Origin: Phorcus lineatus
Taxonomy: Eukaryota > Mollusca > Gastropoda > Trochida > Trochidae
Reading direction: 5' to 3'
Assembly (NCBI GenBank): GCA_921293015.1
Contig: OV121085.1
Location: 20,659,911-20,723,910, forward strand
Length of the DNA stretch: 64,000 nt
Shown here: positions 52,301 to 58,897 of the stretch, piece after piece
How positions within the stretch are numbered: position 1 is the first letter of the stretch
Layout of the letters: each line of letters starts with the position of its first letter
Notes under the pieces: model-generated
Told to the model about the DNA's origin: nothing
The model's database searches: none
Seen by the model: the letters and a program-made list of their open reading frames with translations, nothing else
Made by a program: the position numbers and the translations under genes

Positions 52301-53456
52301 AACATAATGTTAGTTTACCAGCCTTTAGCTGTTTAAACAGGGGAAATAATCATTGTATGGGACTTTAAGGAGGGCAATACTCAATTCAAATAGATTATGA
52401 AATAGAAATGTTATGTCAAGGTTCTTATCTATGAGAAAGCACATAATTTCCACTTCAGTTCGTTCTTCCTCATTAAGAACCAAATTTTAAGCTGTGAGCA
52501 TAATGAAAATCAACACAGACTTGCGTCATTTTTCATAACTGTCTCATTAAGCCTGAAAAACTTCTTTTGTTTTCCCGTTACACTATTGTGAGAAAGATAT
52601 CTGCTTCAGTTCTTAGCATTTTAAGCTTTTTATTACTGTATCTATTAGACTCTTTGGGAAAAATTATGATTTATTTGAATCTCTGATACTAATATAGAAG
52701 CCAATTGTGCAATATTCTGTAGTTGGCCTGAAGTGGTGTACAACGAACCTAAATCTTCTCCAATTCCAATATACTGAGTCTTAAATAACTTAGTCTAGCC
52801 TGAAGCAGAGACATCATCACTGATCTACACTTACTGTACCAAGTAGATAAGTCAACCCTATTTTGTATTCCAGAACCTGGGTATGAAAAAAGGTGTGTTA
52901 CAGTTTGTAACCTGGTTACTTTTAGGTCAGACTTTTAACCTCTAAAGGTATTTGTGCAATTTTGCTTCATACTTTTACTTAATCATACTTTTGAACTGGA
53001 AACTCTTCACGCTCTGATAGTTGAACTTCTTTGACGGGAATTCTAGAAGTTGGTAAGATGAACAATAAGGACAATTTTTATGGATAAGCAACTTCTTTAA
53101 TCTGTGGAAGAGACGCTTTGACACAGATTCTGATGTCTATGTCGATTCTTGTCGAAACATCACTTTCACATATTATAGAAGGTGCTTATCCATAAGAATT
53201 GACCTTATTGTTCGGAAAGTTGAAAGCTACTCCCTACTACTCACTGAGCCTGGCGTAGAGGAGGTACTGCATGCTGCGGCGGGGGTGGTTGTCGAGGATG
53301 GAGCCGCGCATGCTGATGATGGTGATGAGGAGCTCCATGAAGAAGCAGAGGGAGAGGATGATGAGGTAGCCGAGCACATGCATGTGCAAGTCCTTAGTGC
53401 ATGGCACCGCTGCGTCGAAGTGGATCACCCCCAGGATCACTGCCAGCACGATGATC
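9105..53456 (-). CDS. DAGLA: sn1-specific diacylglycerol lipase alpha (15 exons, N terminus outside)
   Basis: Hydrolyses diacylglycerol at sn-1 to give 2-arachidonoylglycerol at the plasma membrane. Fifteen exons (3139 nt) join in frame without internal stops: 53456-53245, 44117-44016, 43234-43060, 35676-35592, 29954-29820, 24395-24193, 23646-23514, 22809-22726, 22403-22245, 21878-21736, 21463-21395, 20569-20497, 19769-19579, 11181-11049, 10346-9105. They give about 1045 residues in this order: the end of TM1, TM2 ([18 protein letters not shown]), TM3, TM4 ending CTFD, the [20 protein letters not shown] block, FALAAYGWP, a cysteine-rich insert (SCCCCS...DNCCLC), [10 protein letters not shown], the nucleophile elbow GHSLGAG (serine), GKDVVPRIGL (aspartate), and [13 protein letters not shown] with the expected histidine. 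A 413-residue polar tail follows. The long tail and overall size (human alpha 1042 residues, beta about 670) assign the alpha type. The first coding exon is missing; in the human protein it covers roughly 45 residues. Confidence 0.96.
10347..11048 (-). other. DAGLA last intron
   Basis: GT..AG phase-0 intron of 702 bp. No repeats or other features recognised. Confidence 0.85.
11049..11181 (-). CDS. DAGLA: DAGLA exon: [17 protein letters not shown]
   Basis: It is 133 nt, acceptor TTTGCAG, donor AAG|GTGATC; phase 2 in, phase 0 out. [20 protein letters not shown] then [17 protein letters not shown] aligns with human PTYFAIWGDNKAFNEVIISPAMLHEHLPYVVMEGLNK, the end of the catalytic domain. An 8.4 kb repeat-filled intron separates it from the preceding exon. 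Confidence 0.95.
11355..11370. repeat. poly-G tract (16)
   Basis: Sixteen uninterrupted G on the + strand (C on the transcribed RNA). Likely length-polymorphic and error-prone to sequence. Confidence 0.9.
12570..12690 (+). repeat. dispersed repeat, copy A
   Basis: Shares an ordered series of words with 22590..22690: CAAAATCTACTGTCAAAA / AAAATCAACTCTCAAAA, ATATCCCCC / ATATCCCC, GATATCGCTTCATCTC / ACGCTATCACTTGATCTC, GGAACACAGTTTAGGATGA / GGAACATAGTGTTGGATGA. Identity by eye about 70 percent. Element type unknown. Confidence 0.45.
12955..13868. mobile_element. non-autonomous element with five 145-bp internal repeats
   Basis: Outer inverted pair TAGCTCATCAG (12973..12983) and CTGATGAGCTA (13856..13866) encloses five tandem units of 145 bp starting near 13085, 13230, 13375, 13520 and 13665. 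A unique end follows (GGACGGACGCCATGCCATGC, CATCGGGTC). Each unit has TGACCCCATTTGGGGTCA, then a second GGGTCA two bases on. The short open frames here are shadows of the repeat. A decayed relative lies at 18135..18550. Terminal inverted words around core tandem repeats resemble the pearl/Helitron-like elements described in bivalves; that assignment is inference. Confidence 0.85.
15427..17232. repeat. 21-bp minisatellite, about 86 copies
   Basis: Unit GAGAACTGCTTGTGTAAGAAT with variants TGAAAG, TGAAGG, TGTATG at positions 13-18 and occasional 1-3-bp deletions. Because 21 is divisible by three and stop-free, long frames stay open on both strands (for example a 617-codon minus frame with HSYTSSS / ILTQAVL / FLHKQFS repeats). 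No splice context, start or conserved protein supports coding. Located inside a DAGLA intron. Confidence 0.97.
18135..18550. mobile_element. decayed second copy of the 145-bp-repeat element
   Basis: Begins GGCACTGTAGCTCATCAGG (compare GGGCTCTGTAGCTCATCAG at 12965) and carries diverged internal units (GGAGAACGAGATGAAAATAG, GGCCCTTATTTGGGCTCA, AGTCACCAAATC). It ends ACAGACGGACAG..CATGCCATCAG, matching the unique end of the first copy. Only about two internal units remain. Confidence 0.75.
19579..19769 (-). CDS. DAGLA: DAGLA exon: regulatory loop and catalytic histidine
   Basis: It is 191 nt, acceptor TTTCCAG, donor ACCAG|GTGAGC; phase 0 in, phase 2 out. Starts [17 protein letters not shown], continues through a variable loop (the position of the vertebrate regulatory insert) and ends [18 protein letters not shown]. 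Human PLYPPGRIIHVVHNHP carries the catalytic His650; here HNH is replaced by RSH while the first histidine is kept. Confidence 0.95.
19770..20496 (-). other. DAGLA intron with a 141-bp tandem duplication
   Basis: 20168..20308 and 20309..20453 are diverged direct copies: TTAAAAGATT.TTTTGAAA, ATTCCCCTGA.TACAT, TATTGCAAAC.GTGA, AATTTGTGTATG, TTTATAAAA occur in the same order in both. The rest of the intron is featureless. Confidence 0.75.
20497..20569 (-). CDS. DAGLA: DAGLA exon: [11 protein letters not shown] helix
   Basis: It is 73 nt, acceptor TTCACAG, donor AAA|GTAATT; phase 2 in, phase 0 out. [25 protein letters not shown] aligns with human RIGLSQLEGFRRQLLDVLQRSTKPK. The next exon begins with W-K, matching human KWRII across the junction. 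Confidence 0.93.
20860..20944 (-). mobile_element. 5'-truncated SINE tail with 14-bp target duplication
   Basis: 57-bp body 20874..20930 (GTGAGTGAGTGAGTTATGTT, TAACGCCGCTTGGGC) flanked by TCACAACGTCTTGA (20860..20873) and TCACAACATCTTGA (20931..20944), a 14-bp direct repeat with one mismatch. Read on the minus strand, it is the 3' tail of the SINE at 59080. Intronic. Confidence 0.8.
21011..21346. mobile_element. MITE with CTGTAAAATCAT termini, TA-flanked
   Basis: Left end TACTGTAAAATCAT then TTATTTTCGCGGGG (21013..21040); right end CCCCGCGAAATATT then ATGATTTTACAGTA (to 21346). The 14-bp outer termini are perfect inverted repeats and the GCGGGG/CCCCGC blocks also pair. If TA is the target duplication, the element is CTGTAAAA..TTTTACAG, mariner/Tc1-like in style. 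The interior has more TTCGCGC/GCGCGAA inverted words. It ends 49 bp from the exon holding the catalytic aspartate. Confidence 0.85.
21395..21463 (-). CDS. DAGLA: DAGLA exon: catalytic aspartate
   Basis: It is 69 nt, acceptor TTGCAG, donor CCAAG|GTGAGG, phase 2 on both sides. Reads [20 protein letters not shown] then VP. The aspartate of GKDVVP aligns with human Asp524. Too short to appear as a separate ORF; found by phase continuation. Confidence 0.94.
21736..21878 (-). CDS. DAGLA: DAGLA exon: nucleophile elbow GHSLGAG
   Basis: It is 143 nt, acceptor TTCAAG, donor ATCAG|GTTAGA; phase 0 in, phase 2 out. Encodes [20 protein letters not shown] and [11 protein letters not shown]. The serine of GHSLG corresponds to human Ser472. 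SPPGGL is the segment that follows it in all DAGLs. Confidence 0.97.
21879..22244 (-). other. DAGLA intron
   Basis: Phase-0 GT..AG intron of 366 bp. Contains a short palindrome CGTATTACAAATCTGTAATACG at 21978..21999 given here only as arms CGTATTACA and TGTAATACG. Nothing else seen. Confidence 0.8.
22245..22403 (-). CDS. DAGLA: DAGLA exon: GHKGM region
   Basis: It is 159 nt (53 codons), acceptor CCCCAG, donor GAG|GTAACT, phase 0 on both sides. [34 protein letters not shown] corresponds to human DALTDLTGDAERLP..GHKGMVLSAEYIKKKL. Confidence 0.95.
22404..22725 (-). other. DAGLA intron with dispersed repeat copy B
   Basis: Phase-0 intron of 322 bp. 22590..22690 is the relative of the repeat at 12570..12690 and lies 35 bp from the exon donor. 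Confidence 0.6.
22726..22809 (-). CDS. DAGLA: DAGLA exon: [10 protein letters not shown] strand
   Basis: It is 84 nt (28 codons), acceptor CTGCAG, donor CAG|GTGGGT, phase 0 on both sides. [28 protein letters not shown] matches human YETPFYVAVDHDKKKVV..RGTLS, the early beta strands of the alpha/beta hydrolase fold. Symmetric phase means skipping would keep frame but delete core strands. Confidence 0.95.
22810..23513 (-). other. DAGLA intron
   Basis: Phase-0 intron of 704 bp. The open minus frame across its edge (from 23555) is exon plus intron read-through. No other feature. Confidence 0.8.
23514..23646 (-). CDS. DAGLA: DAGLA exon: cysteine-rich insert
   Basis: It is 133 nt, acceptor TTTCAG, donor GAT|GTGAGT; phase 2 in, phase 0 out. 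Encodes [40 protein letters not shown]. Seven cysteines in the first 20 residues match the human CCCLC...EDNCCGC loop, known in vertebrate DAGL as a membrane-associated, palmitoylatable segment. Confidence 0.95.
23647..24192 (-). other. DAGLA intron
   Basis: Phase-2 intron of 546 bp, AT-rich, nothing recognised. Confidence 0.8.
24193..24395 (-). CDS. DAGLA: DAGLA exon: start of lipase core
   Basis: It is 203 nt, acceptor TTACAG, donor CTCAG|GTCAGA; phase 0 in, phase 2 out. Contains [14 protein letters not shown], the [12 protein letters not shown] signature and the region leading into the cysteine-rich insert. The true 5' edge is four codons upstream of the first possible start, because the upstream splice acceptor sits there. 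Confidence 0.95.
25140..27560. repeat. CpG-rich degenerate array, about 190-bp units
   Basis: A core like AGAGCAAAGATTGTCTTCAA then TTCNATATAAAATTTGCATG recurs near 25633, 25811, 26008, 26184, 26387, 26565, 26757, 27043 and 27201, mostly 176-203 bp apart. A second word, ATACAGCAAG.GCCGCA, follows about 45 bp after several cores (25690, 25875, 26050). Flanks are GC-rich: CCCCGCCGCACGTGCTAATA near 25455, and CACGCGCTGAGCGCGTGCGT then CGGGGCTATTAGC near 26890 in inverted orientation. CpG is far denser than in the surrounding intron. At the right edge GAAAATTCGGCCACAGGGGC (27467) is repeated as GAAAATTCAGCCACGGGGGC (27520). No coding frame or known family recognised. Confidence 0.75.
27561..29819 (-). 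other. DAGLA intron, right part
   Basis: AT-rich, without a recognised gene. Between 28850 and 29340 words such as ACAAACTAAAGACTGT and GATAAG.CTCC recur at roughly 110-230 bp, hinting at an old tandem repeat too decayed to define. Confidence 0.5.
29820..29954 (-). CDS. DAGLA: DAGLA exon: [15 protein letters not shown] block
   Basis: It is 135 nt (45 codons), acceptor TTACAG, donor CAG|GTGAAG, phase 0 on both sides. Reads [34 protein letters not shown]. This cytosolic block before the lipase core is among the most conserved parts of the family. Confidence 0.96.
30870..30889. repeat. poly-T tract (20)
   Basis: Twenty T on the + strand, poly-A in the DAGLA transcript. No adjacent retroelement body or target duplication recognised. 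Confidence 0.85.
31547..31714. mobile_element. palindromic element, 66-bp perfect arms, Penelope-like ends
   Basis: Left arm begins GGAGTAAAGACAATTTTTAT and runs to ACATAGA; the right arm is its exact reverse complement ending TTGTCTTTACTCC; spacer about 36 bp. Each arm carries GTCGAAACGTCGCTTCCACA then GAATAAAGAAGTTG, the GAAACGTC..AAGAAGTTG order seen at the ends of Penelope-like elements, where it forms part of a hammerhead ribozyme. A diverged copy with the same left flank (ATTCTAGAAG) is at 53037..53213. Confidence 0.85.
34262..35085. repeat. tandem duplication of about 0.4 kb with nuclear-receptor-like words
   Basis: The blocks 34275..34680 and 34705..35060 share ordered words: GTTCTCAA.A, TTTCA.AATTTGAT, CATGTAATGA, AAAATAAAGCATTTT / AAAATGAAGCATTTT, ACAAAACCAT, TGACCTTG.CCTTTGACT, CTCATAGCA, GTTATCAT, GATTTCATAACT, GACCTTGA.CTTTGAC. 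Copies are diverged. The first contains TGACCTTTGACCT at 34663..34675, a perfect DR1 (AGGTCA-A-AGGTCA on the minus strand). Confidence 0.75.
35119..35629. repeat. 85-bp tandem array copying an exon end and its splice donor
   Basis: Exact 85-bp period (GATA.GAACATTGAGCTGG words at 35121, 35206, 35291, 35376, 35461, 35546). Each unit holds the last 38 nt of the DAGLA exon 35592..35676 plus the donor GTATGTA and about 47 bp of intron. Exon ends with a donor therefore occur at 35592 (the one fixed by reading frame), 35507, 35422, 35337, 35252 and 35167. Copies differ by only a few bases (GATAA/GATAG, CACACAGC/CATACAGC, one TTGAGC to TTAAGC). Confidence 0.95.
35592..35676 (-). CDS. DAGLA: DAGLA exon: basic/cysteine linker
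   Basis: It is 85 nt, acceptor TTTTCCAG, donor AACAGG|GTATGT; enters phase 2, leaves phase 0. Encodes [20 protein letters not shown] then VERKGRNR, matching human SWSRRLKVFLCC. The WCCC cluster is a candidate palmitoylation site (inference). The last 38 nt and the splice donor are copied five more times downstream in an 85-bp tandem array. Confidence 0.92.
39306..39745. repeat. diverged minisatellite, about 30-37-bp unit
   Basis: Variants of GATTCTGAATAATGTTGGTT followed by TGTGA or TGAAA recur about 13 times with irregular spacing. Old and heterogeneous. It lies about 200 bp left of the LINE insertion. Confidence 0.75.
39943..41625 (+). mobile_element. 5'-truncated L1-group LINE with 17-bp target duplication
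   Basis: Body 39960..41608, flanked by ACAATCAATAGATTGCT at 39943..39959 and, exactly repeated, at 41609..41625. It ends in about 27 A. The reading frame is open from the first base of the body (39960) to the stop at 41540, so truncation cut inside a long ORF2 and the remaining part has no stop or frameshift. The 3' UTR is only about 40 bp. Inserted on the + strand, antisense to DAGLA, in an intron. Perfect duplication, intact frame and pure A tail indicate a recent insertion. Confidence 0.97.
39960..41540 (+). pseudogene. LINE ORF2 C-terminal fragment (reverse transcriptase thumb and zinc knuckle)
   Basis: About 526 residues, 516 from the first Met at 39990. Starts just after the catalytic palm: [16 protein letters not shown] is the conserved segment that follows the FxDD box in LINE reverse transcriptases. 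[20 protein letters not shown] and [24 protein letters not shown] are the thumb/connector motifs of the L1/Tx1 group. Near the C terminus CTFC-x8-HVYWEC is the zf-RVT zinc knuckle (C-x2-C-x8-H-x4-C). The endonuclease, fingers and palm are absent through 5' truncation, so no reverse transcriptase activity is expected. Clade placement within L1/Tx1 is by motif reading only. Confidence 0.93.
43060..43234 (-). CDS. DAGLA: DAGLA exon: TM4 and cytosolic linker
   Basis: It is 175 nt, acceptor TGACAG, donor AAAG|GTATG; enters phase 1, leaves phase 2. TM4 is [20 protein letters not shown], followed by D-SAGRKWVK and a very basic linker ([18 protein letters not shown]) consistent with the inside-positive cytosolic face after the fourth helix. 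Confidence 0.94.
43551..43985. repeat. 64-bp tandem array next to a splice donor
   Basis: About seven copies starting at 43551, 43615, 43679, 43748 (5-bp insert before it), 43812, 43875 and 43938 of CATAGCTAACCTCAGCACTA..CCAACCTCTTTGATGAATAG..CAAGGTTGCCAAGGGCTCCC. The left copies are nearly identical and the two nearest the exon more diverged. The array ends about 30 bp from the donor of the TM3 exon (44016). Confidence 0.95.
44016..44117 (-). CDS. DAGLA: DAGLA exon: TM3
   Basis: It is 102 nt, acceptor CAG, donor GTAG|GTGAG; enters phase 1, leaves phase 1. Reads [20 protein letters not shown] then [13 protein letters not shown]. Aligns with human VIEFIYAIVGIVWLTQYYTSC. Found by phase continuation because it is short. 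Confidence 0.94.
46890..47230. mobile_element. MITE with GGGGCAGTAGCACATTT termini, TTAA-flanked
   Basis: Left end GGGGCAGTAGCACATTTTTT (46894 on) pairs with right end AAATGTGCTACCACCCC (to 47225): 15 of 17 inverted. TTAA sits beside both ends (46890..46893 and 47227..47230), as for piggyBac-type insertion. No coding capacity. A diverged relative lies at 58168..58530. Confidence 0.75.
51165..52185. repeat. three diverged copies of a 0.35-0.45 kb block
   Basis: Shared ordered words: CTCAGTCCATGTT (51355, 51593; CTCAGTCCATTGTT near 51989), GATGCTTATCTGTG, TTTAACCCTTCTGATTCTG / TTTAACATTTCTGATTCTG / TTAACCCTTCTGATTGTG, TGAAATCAACCACTCACTGATA / TGAAGTCAACCACTCAGTGATA, AAAGTCTAGACCTGAG. Old tandem or nested duplication; element type unknown. 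Confidence 0.55.
53037..53213. mobile_element. diverged copy of the palindromic Penelope-like element
   Basis: GAACAATAAGGACAATTTTT then ATGGATAAGCAACTTCTTTA at the left, GTGCTTATCCATAAGAATTG then ACCTTATTGTTC at the right. Internal TTCTTGTCGAAACATCAC. Same left flank word ATTCTAGAAG as the 31.5 kb copy, so the family includes a non-palindromic left extension. It ends 31 bp from the exon at 53245. Confidence 0.75.
53245..53456 (-). CDS. DAGLA: DAGLA exon: end of TM1, TM2
   Basis: It is 212 nt, acceptor TTTCAG, donor A|GTGAGTA; enters phase 2, leaves phase 1. Encodes [14 protein letters not shown], an extracellular cysteine loop, TM2 [18 protein letters not shown], then [20 protein letters not shown]. 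The SMRG..L...PR.SMQY.LY.RL motif matches human DAGLA closely. This is the most 5' coding exon visible. Confidence 0.95.
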
Positions 53457-53739
53457 CTGAAACAATATCTTGATGTCAGAACAAACATCAGAATCTTATA
53501 TCACCAATATATCTTTTATATGTCACTCATATTTTAGAACCCAAATTTGGAACTCCAAAGGTTACAAAACCCTCATTCAGATAGTTGACCAACCTACCTC
53601 CTTCTATGAAAATTCTTGGTTTCCACACACTGTAGAAGTTTAAAAACCAACCGAAGATAACTCTTAGGTTTATCTTCAACGTATTAGAATGATCTAAATG
53701 TGATATCAAAGTGAAATAATCCTTAAAAAGGAACTGATT

Positions 53740-53837
53740 GAAGAAGAAGAAGAAGAAGAAGAAGAATAAGAAGAAGAATAAGAATAAGAATAAGAATAAG
53801 AAGAAGACGAAGAAGAAGAAGAAGAAGAAGAAGAAGG
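53740..53837. repeat. GAA/AAT-interrupted purine tract
   Basis: Nearly pure purine run of GAA triplets with AATAAG and ACGAAG interruptions; on the DAGLA strand a (TTC)n polypyrimidine tract beginning about 280 bp upstream of the exon acceptor at 53456. The lysine- and phenylalanine-rich open frames over it are artefacts. Confidence 0.95.
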
Positions 53838-55449
53838 ACATAAGTGTTAATGATTTGTTAATGTTCAGTATCCTCAGTACCGTTGCTATGGAAACTAAGT
53901 GTTTACCATCATTAAAGAAAAGTCATAAAGAGTCAAGTTTACTGATGATAACTCTCTGTTTAGCTACATGTACCATAGTTTTGAGCAAGACAGATTGGAA
54001 CCCTGTGTCAGGACCTGAAGAACATTGCTAAAAGGATGTACATGGCACATTAACTTCACATCAACTATGAATCAACCCAATCAACAGTCACTGCCTATAA
54101 AAGGCTAACAACAAATATTCCAAGCAAATGGCAATGAAATTTTGCAGTTCATTTACCACAAATTGGATTATCTATGCTTGTGTTACTAGCACATTCATCC
54201 TGAAAATACAATCTACTTGTCACTTTGACTGCATGTACATTGCTCAGCAAATGACTTTTGACGGTTAAAATTCCTTGATAATGTATAATTGTTAGGACTT
54301 GAATATTATTTTCTTGATTTCATTTTATACATTTATGTCAACATCTTGATTTGTGGTATTAACTCTTTCGGTGATATTGAATATTTGACAAATTACAACA
54401 ACCAAAGTTTTTTTTATTTTGAATATCATTAACACTTATTTTGTGCAATGTTGACTTCAATAGTAAGATACAGGAAGGTTTCTTTAGTTTATGTTTATTG
54501 TGTACAATATCATACAATATCAATCTTTCATGTATTCAATTGAATATTTTTTCAGTGGTCAGTTATTAACTTTTATTCAATAAAGCAAGCATCAAAAGAC
54601 ATCTTTGAAAATTTATTTATCACGCCTTCATACGGTGGGTAAACCTATTACTTTACTATCCCTTCAGCAGGGAATGGGTTAATGAGAATTCACAATTTCA
54701 TTAAAACAGAAGAGTAATCAATCTATATATCCTGAAAAGAGAAATGAAGTGGTTGATATTGTATGTCCTTTTATCTGAAACCAATCCCCAAAAAGAAGGA
54801 TAATTGGTTTCATAGACATTGGCAGATGCCATTTAAACAAAGCAAAGTCAAATTTAATGCATTACATATTTTTTCCAAACTGTCAAAGATTTATCTTTTT
54901 AAAACTTCAATCGCTTCTAGAATGAGTGTGGGATTACATCACCAAGAGAAAATAAATTTTCATTCAAATTTTCCTTTGACAAAACACCTAATGACAAAAC
55001 TTTTGAAAATGTTACAATGACATTCTAAAACATGTAATGATATTTTCTCTGGCAAGAGAGTTACCACGACCTTTTTTGTAAAGAATTCATTAACACTTAC
55101 ACTGTTTAACTGATGAGTGTCACACCATTCAAATGGTGGCAACTTACAGGAAATACAACACTTTCACATAAGAAACCATAAAGCATGGGAAGGGCTAAAG
55201 ACTACTTCATTTAAACTTGTACAGGTGAGGGGTAAAATCTCTTTCAAACTATGTAGAGAGAATTGGTTGATGATCATTGAACTATCAGTGGTATGGGGCT
55301 GATCGAGGTTTAGGTGAATTTGTCTTTTAGTTAAACACCAAATTCTTCATTGATAAAAGGGGGTGAACACCAAATTCTTTATTGAAAAAAAAGGGGTAGG
55401 TAGGTGGGTTTAAGGGCGACATTTGGCCAAAAATGACCTATATGCGCCC

Positions 55450-55476
55450 AAAAAAAAAAAAAAAAAAAAAAAAAAA
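55450..55476. repeat. poly-A tract (27)
   Basis: Follows CCTATATGCGCCC; neighbouring AACACCAAATTCT words repeat at 55334, 55367 and 55586. It may be the tail of a retroposed fragment, but no body or target duplication is recognised. Confidence 0.8.
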
Positions 55477-56809
55477 GGGGTGAGGGTAAGGGAGTTGTCT
55501 TCTCTTTGAATACCAAATTCCAGATACCTGTCAAGAAACAGTTCAATGGAAAAGGGGGAGAGAGTCAGGGTGATGTCTTCTGTTTGAACACCAAATTCTA
55601 TATATCACCCAAGAAATACTTCAGTGGTAAAAACTACTGCTCTACAGTTCTAACCACTCAGGAAGATCAACCATAGTGCATCTCTTATTGCAAATAGGAA
55701 ACATTCCATTGAGGTATTTCATTATTCCTTGACAAGGGTTATCGATGAACCTCCATCATGTATTAGCCAGATTAAAGCAAAGCAGGCATGAAATGAGAGT
55801 ATGATACTCTGTGTGACATGTGATCAGTCATGGACACACGCTCAGTAACAAGGAGCTGGTAATCAATGTCACAAATGGGTAATTACTAAATTGGGTGTTT
55901 GCATGATGATAAGCTAGCTATTTGACTATACAAATTGTAGAGGTCAATCTATACAAGTAGGGTGACTTATTTGGACTTAGCTTGTAGTATTATGATGTTG
56001 TTTCATAGCATAATGCTTTCCTTTGATTTCACTTTTACCATTTAATCCAGTATGTGTATTTATTGTATGAGAATCTTGACATTTTGATTGTGAATGCTGC
56101 ATGTGTAAATAGGTGGTTTGTAAAGTTTGGGTATTTGCCAGTTGAAATTTTTAAAACTATTTTTTTATGTATTGAAATAATATTCAATGCATTCAAATGT
56201 AAGTTAATTTAGTAATCAAGCTCATCTTTTAATGAAACAATTTTAGCGAGATGATCACAACAATGGAAAAAATACTTAATGGCAAAAAAATATATTTTAA
56301 AATCACAATAAGTAGACACGCAGCAGGCTTGTAAATCAAACATTTTGGTATTTATCAAATCTTACACAATAATCCTACTTATCCATTTTCAAACATGGTC
56401 CTATTAAGAAAGTCAACTTTTCCTTAAGAAATCCCCATTACTATTACAGATTTGTCATTACTGTTATAACAAGCAATCTTCTGTGCCTTTGAACTAAACA
56501 GGTGCCCTTTTCCATCTCCTTAAGCATCTACTCCATTCACTGAGAAAACATACAGCTAACACCTAGGTTTGATGAATGGAAACAAAACTCTGTTTGGAAT
56601 TAACACACTGCCTACCAATTACAAGAAGGTAAACTTGTTACAAACATGACTCTCCACTTCTACTGACAGGCTGTCATCGTCTGTACAAACATACTACACG
56701 AACAGGCACTGCATCAGCACCAGGATTTCTAGGAACGTTTTGTGATTTTCAACAGGACAACTGGCTCCCATTACGCTTTCAATAAGTAACAGAGGTCCAG
56801 AAGACCTCA

Positions 56810-56880
56810 GACATAGCTCAATTGGTAGAATGTATGCTCATCACCTGAAGGACTGGGTTCAATTCCTGTTCTCATCATAC
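56810..56880 (+). mobile_element. tRNA-derived SINE head or tRNA relic
   Basis: A box TAGCTCAATTGGTAGAA (56814 on) and B box GGGTTCAATTCC (56855 on), spaced as in tRNA genes. Acceptor and anticodon stems do not pair cleanly, so a functional tRNA is unlikely. Confidence 0.5.
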
Positions 56881-58167
56881 TTGTAGCTAAACATTCCGTA
56901 TTATTAAGACCGAACAAATGGTTATGAACACATAAGTAGCTTAGAACTCTTTTACTGGGCTCGAGGCTACAGCCAACAGTTTATAGATTCCCCTTCCCCT
57001 TCTCTCAGGAGGTAAACACCTGATAGATCTGTCTCTTTAATAGACCTATTTTTTTTATTGTAGTGAGGATCCCTGTCTCTGGAGGTACCTTAAGCTTCAG
57101 CCTTATTCTTAATTGAGTTTTCCCAGCTGAAAAGTACTTGGGGCCATTTTATGACGGAGAACTCTTCCTTTAAGATGGCTTATGAAGTTTAGGACCTTGT
57201 TCCTAGAGGCACCATAAGGTACAACGCCCCCTTATAAGTTCTCCAAGAAGGCAAACACTGATAGCATTTTATGTAATAGTAATGTCCCTTTAAGATGACC
57301 TAAGTAACTCAGAAGCTAAGTGACTTGAAGAAAACTTCTCAAGTAACACTGGTGGCCATTTACCACATAGACATGTCCAAATAAAGATGCTCTATGTAGT
57401 TATGAACCCTGTAGCCCTATATATAAGCTACAGCTTCCCCTCTCCTAAGTTCTTACTCCAGGTAAACACAGTTGTATGTAACACGAAGCTGACCCCATCA
57501 GAATGTAAACCTTGCAGGTAAGCTTTACAAGCCAAACCAGGTGAGGAGGAACAGGTAACACACCTTTCTCACCTGTCTCCTCCAACGAGATTCTTATCTC
57601 CCTAAACCATTAGGTAAGGAGGAAGAGGAGGAGGAAAACTTTTGTGTATAACTTTTAGTTTGTAAATGTCTCTTCAAATTACAAGATGACCTTGGCAGAA
57701 GTGGTGTTGTCTTTGAATAGTGTACATGTAGGCCATGTTAAGCCTCCCCCTCATTCTGTGGTTCATCTTCATTGAGATGGATGTCAGAATTTAACAAGCC
57801 TGGAAAACATGTTCAATAGATGCATAAAAGTTTTTGATTTATTTGAAGCCATTTAATATCAAATTCGAAAAGTTATCAAAACTTTGCTCTGTTACTTTGA
57901 ACTTGAAATAGTATTTTAAAACCAAAGACATTGCTTAATAAATTTTGGGTCCTGCATTATTCTTTAAAATTAGACATGCATTCACTCATGAACAGCACCA
58001 AGTAGATCAGCAGATAAAAGTTTGGCTCTAGTCTTCTGTCATCAATTATCTACTTCAACTAATAAGTGGGTTAAATCAAGGATGAAATACAAGGATATTT
58101 ATAGCAGAGATTCTTCATCATGTCAACCTTACTAGCAAGCAGGTGTAAACTGCCTTATATATCAGCA

Positions 58168-58530
58168 TTATAAAGAGACAGTAGCACATTTTTTAAGATT
58201 GATTAAGTGATATCTCACTAAAAAGAAAATAAATCCTCAAATTGCAAGACCATGGTTTTGAATTTTAAAAAAGCAATTTAAAACAAATGTACCATAATCA
58301 TGTACAGTTTAAGAAAACCATTTTTCTCCCTCAAATAGTCAAAATGTGTTTAAACAAAAATTGCAACCATTTGTTTTTATTGATACTTGATTATTTTCCT
58401 TCATGACTATAGATGATCATAGTTCAATAATGAGACGTTTCAGCCATTCACTAATGTTTATTGTATGAACATTTTAGGGGAAAAAATCTTTCAAAAAACG
58501 TTCCAGTGACAATTTTAAAAGTTCTGTTAA
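58168..58530. repeat. diverged copy of the 46.9 kb MITE
   Basis: Shares ACAGTAGCACATTTTTTAA, AAGTGAT, AATTGCAAGAC, TTTAAAACAAA.GTACCAT, GATACTTGATTATTT, TCAATAATGAGACGTTTCA and further words in the same order. The right terminus is not recognisable. Confidence 0.65.
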
Positions 58531-58897
58531 TCAGAGGTGTTTTTTAATAACTTTTCTTAGAATTAAAATATTGCATAAACCAAATTGAAATAATCAAGGT
58601 CAATAATGATAATCATTATACACATACCTTCGTAAACTTTGCTCTGTGTTTGCACTAGTGCACCAAATAACCATCCAAATTGATAATCAAAACCAACTCC
58701 TTCCTATAGATTGGTAAATTGCGCTTAAGTGGTTTGCTCAATGAATTGATTAGCATAAATAGGAAGGAAATTAGCCGTATCAAAACATTTGCCATTAATT
58801 TCAGTTCCATTCTGAAAATAGTCACATCTGAACCTGTTCATTTTACAACTAGTTAGGAAATGTTTTTTACATAAACTTATCATCTTTTAAGAAAGAC

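Larger units (their letters stand above)
44118..53244 (-). other. DAGLA 9.1 kb intron
   Basis: Phase-1 intron. Holds a MITE at 46890..47230, a diverged repeated block at 51165..52185 and the palindromic element at 53037..53213. Elsewhere AT-rich, without a supportable gene. Confidence 0.8.

Noticed and set aside
53285..53473. Acidic + strand frame ([17 protein letters not shown])
   Set aside because: Antisense of the DAGLA TM2 exon; the minus frame has the family match and splice sites.
53527..54031. Poly-Phe and poly-Lys open frames
   Set aside because: Shadow of the GAA/TTC tract.
56810..56880. Functional tRNA gene
   Set aside because: A and B boxes are present, but the acceptor and anticodon stems do not pair, so it is a SINE or pseudo-tRNA.
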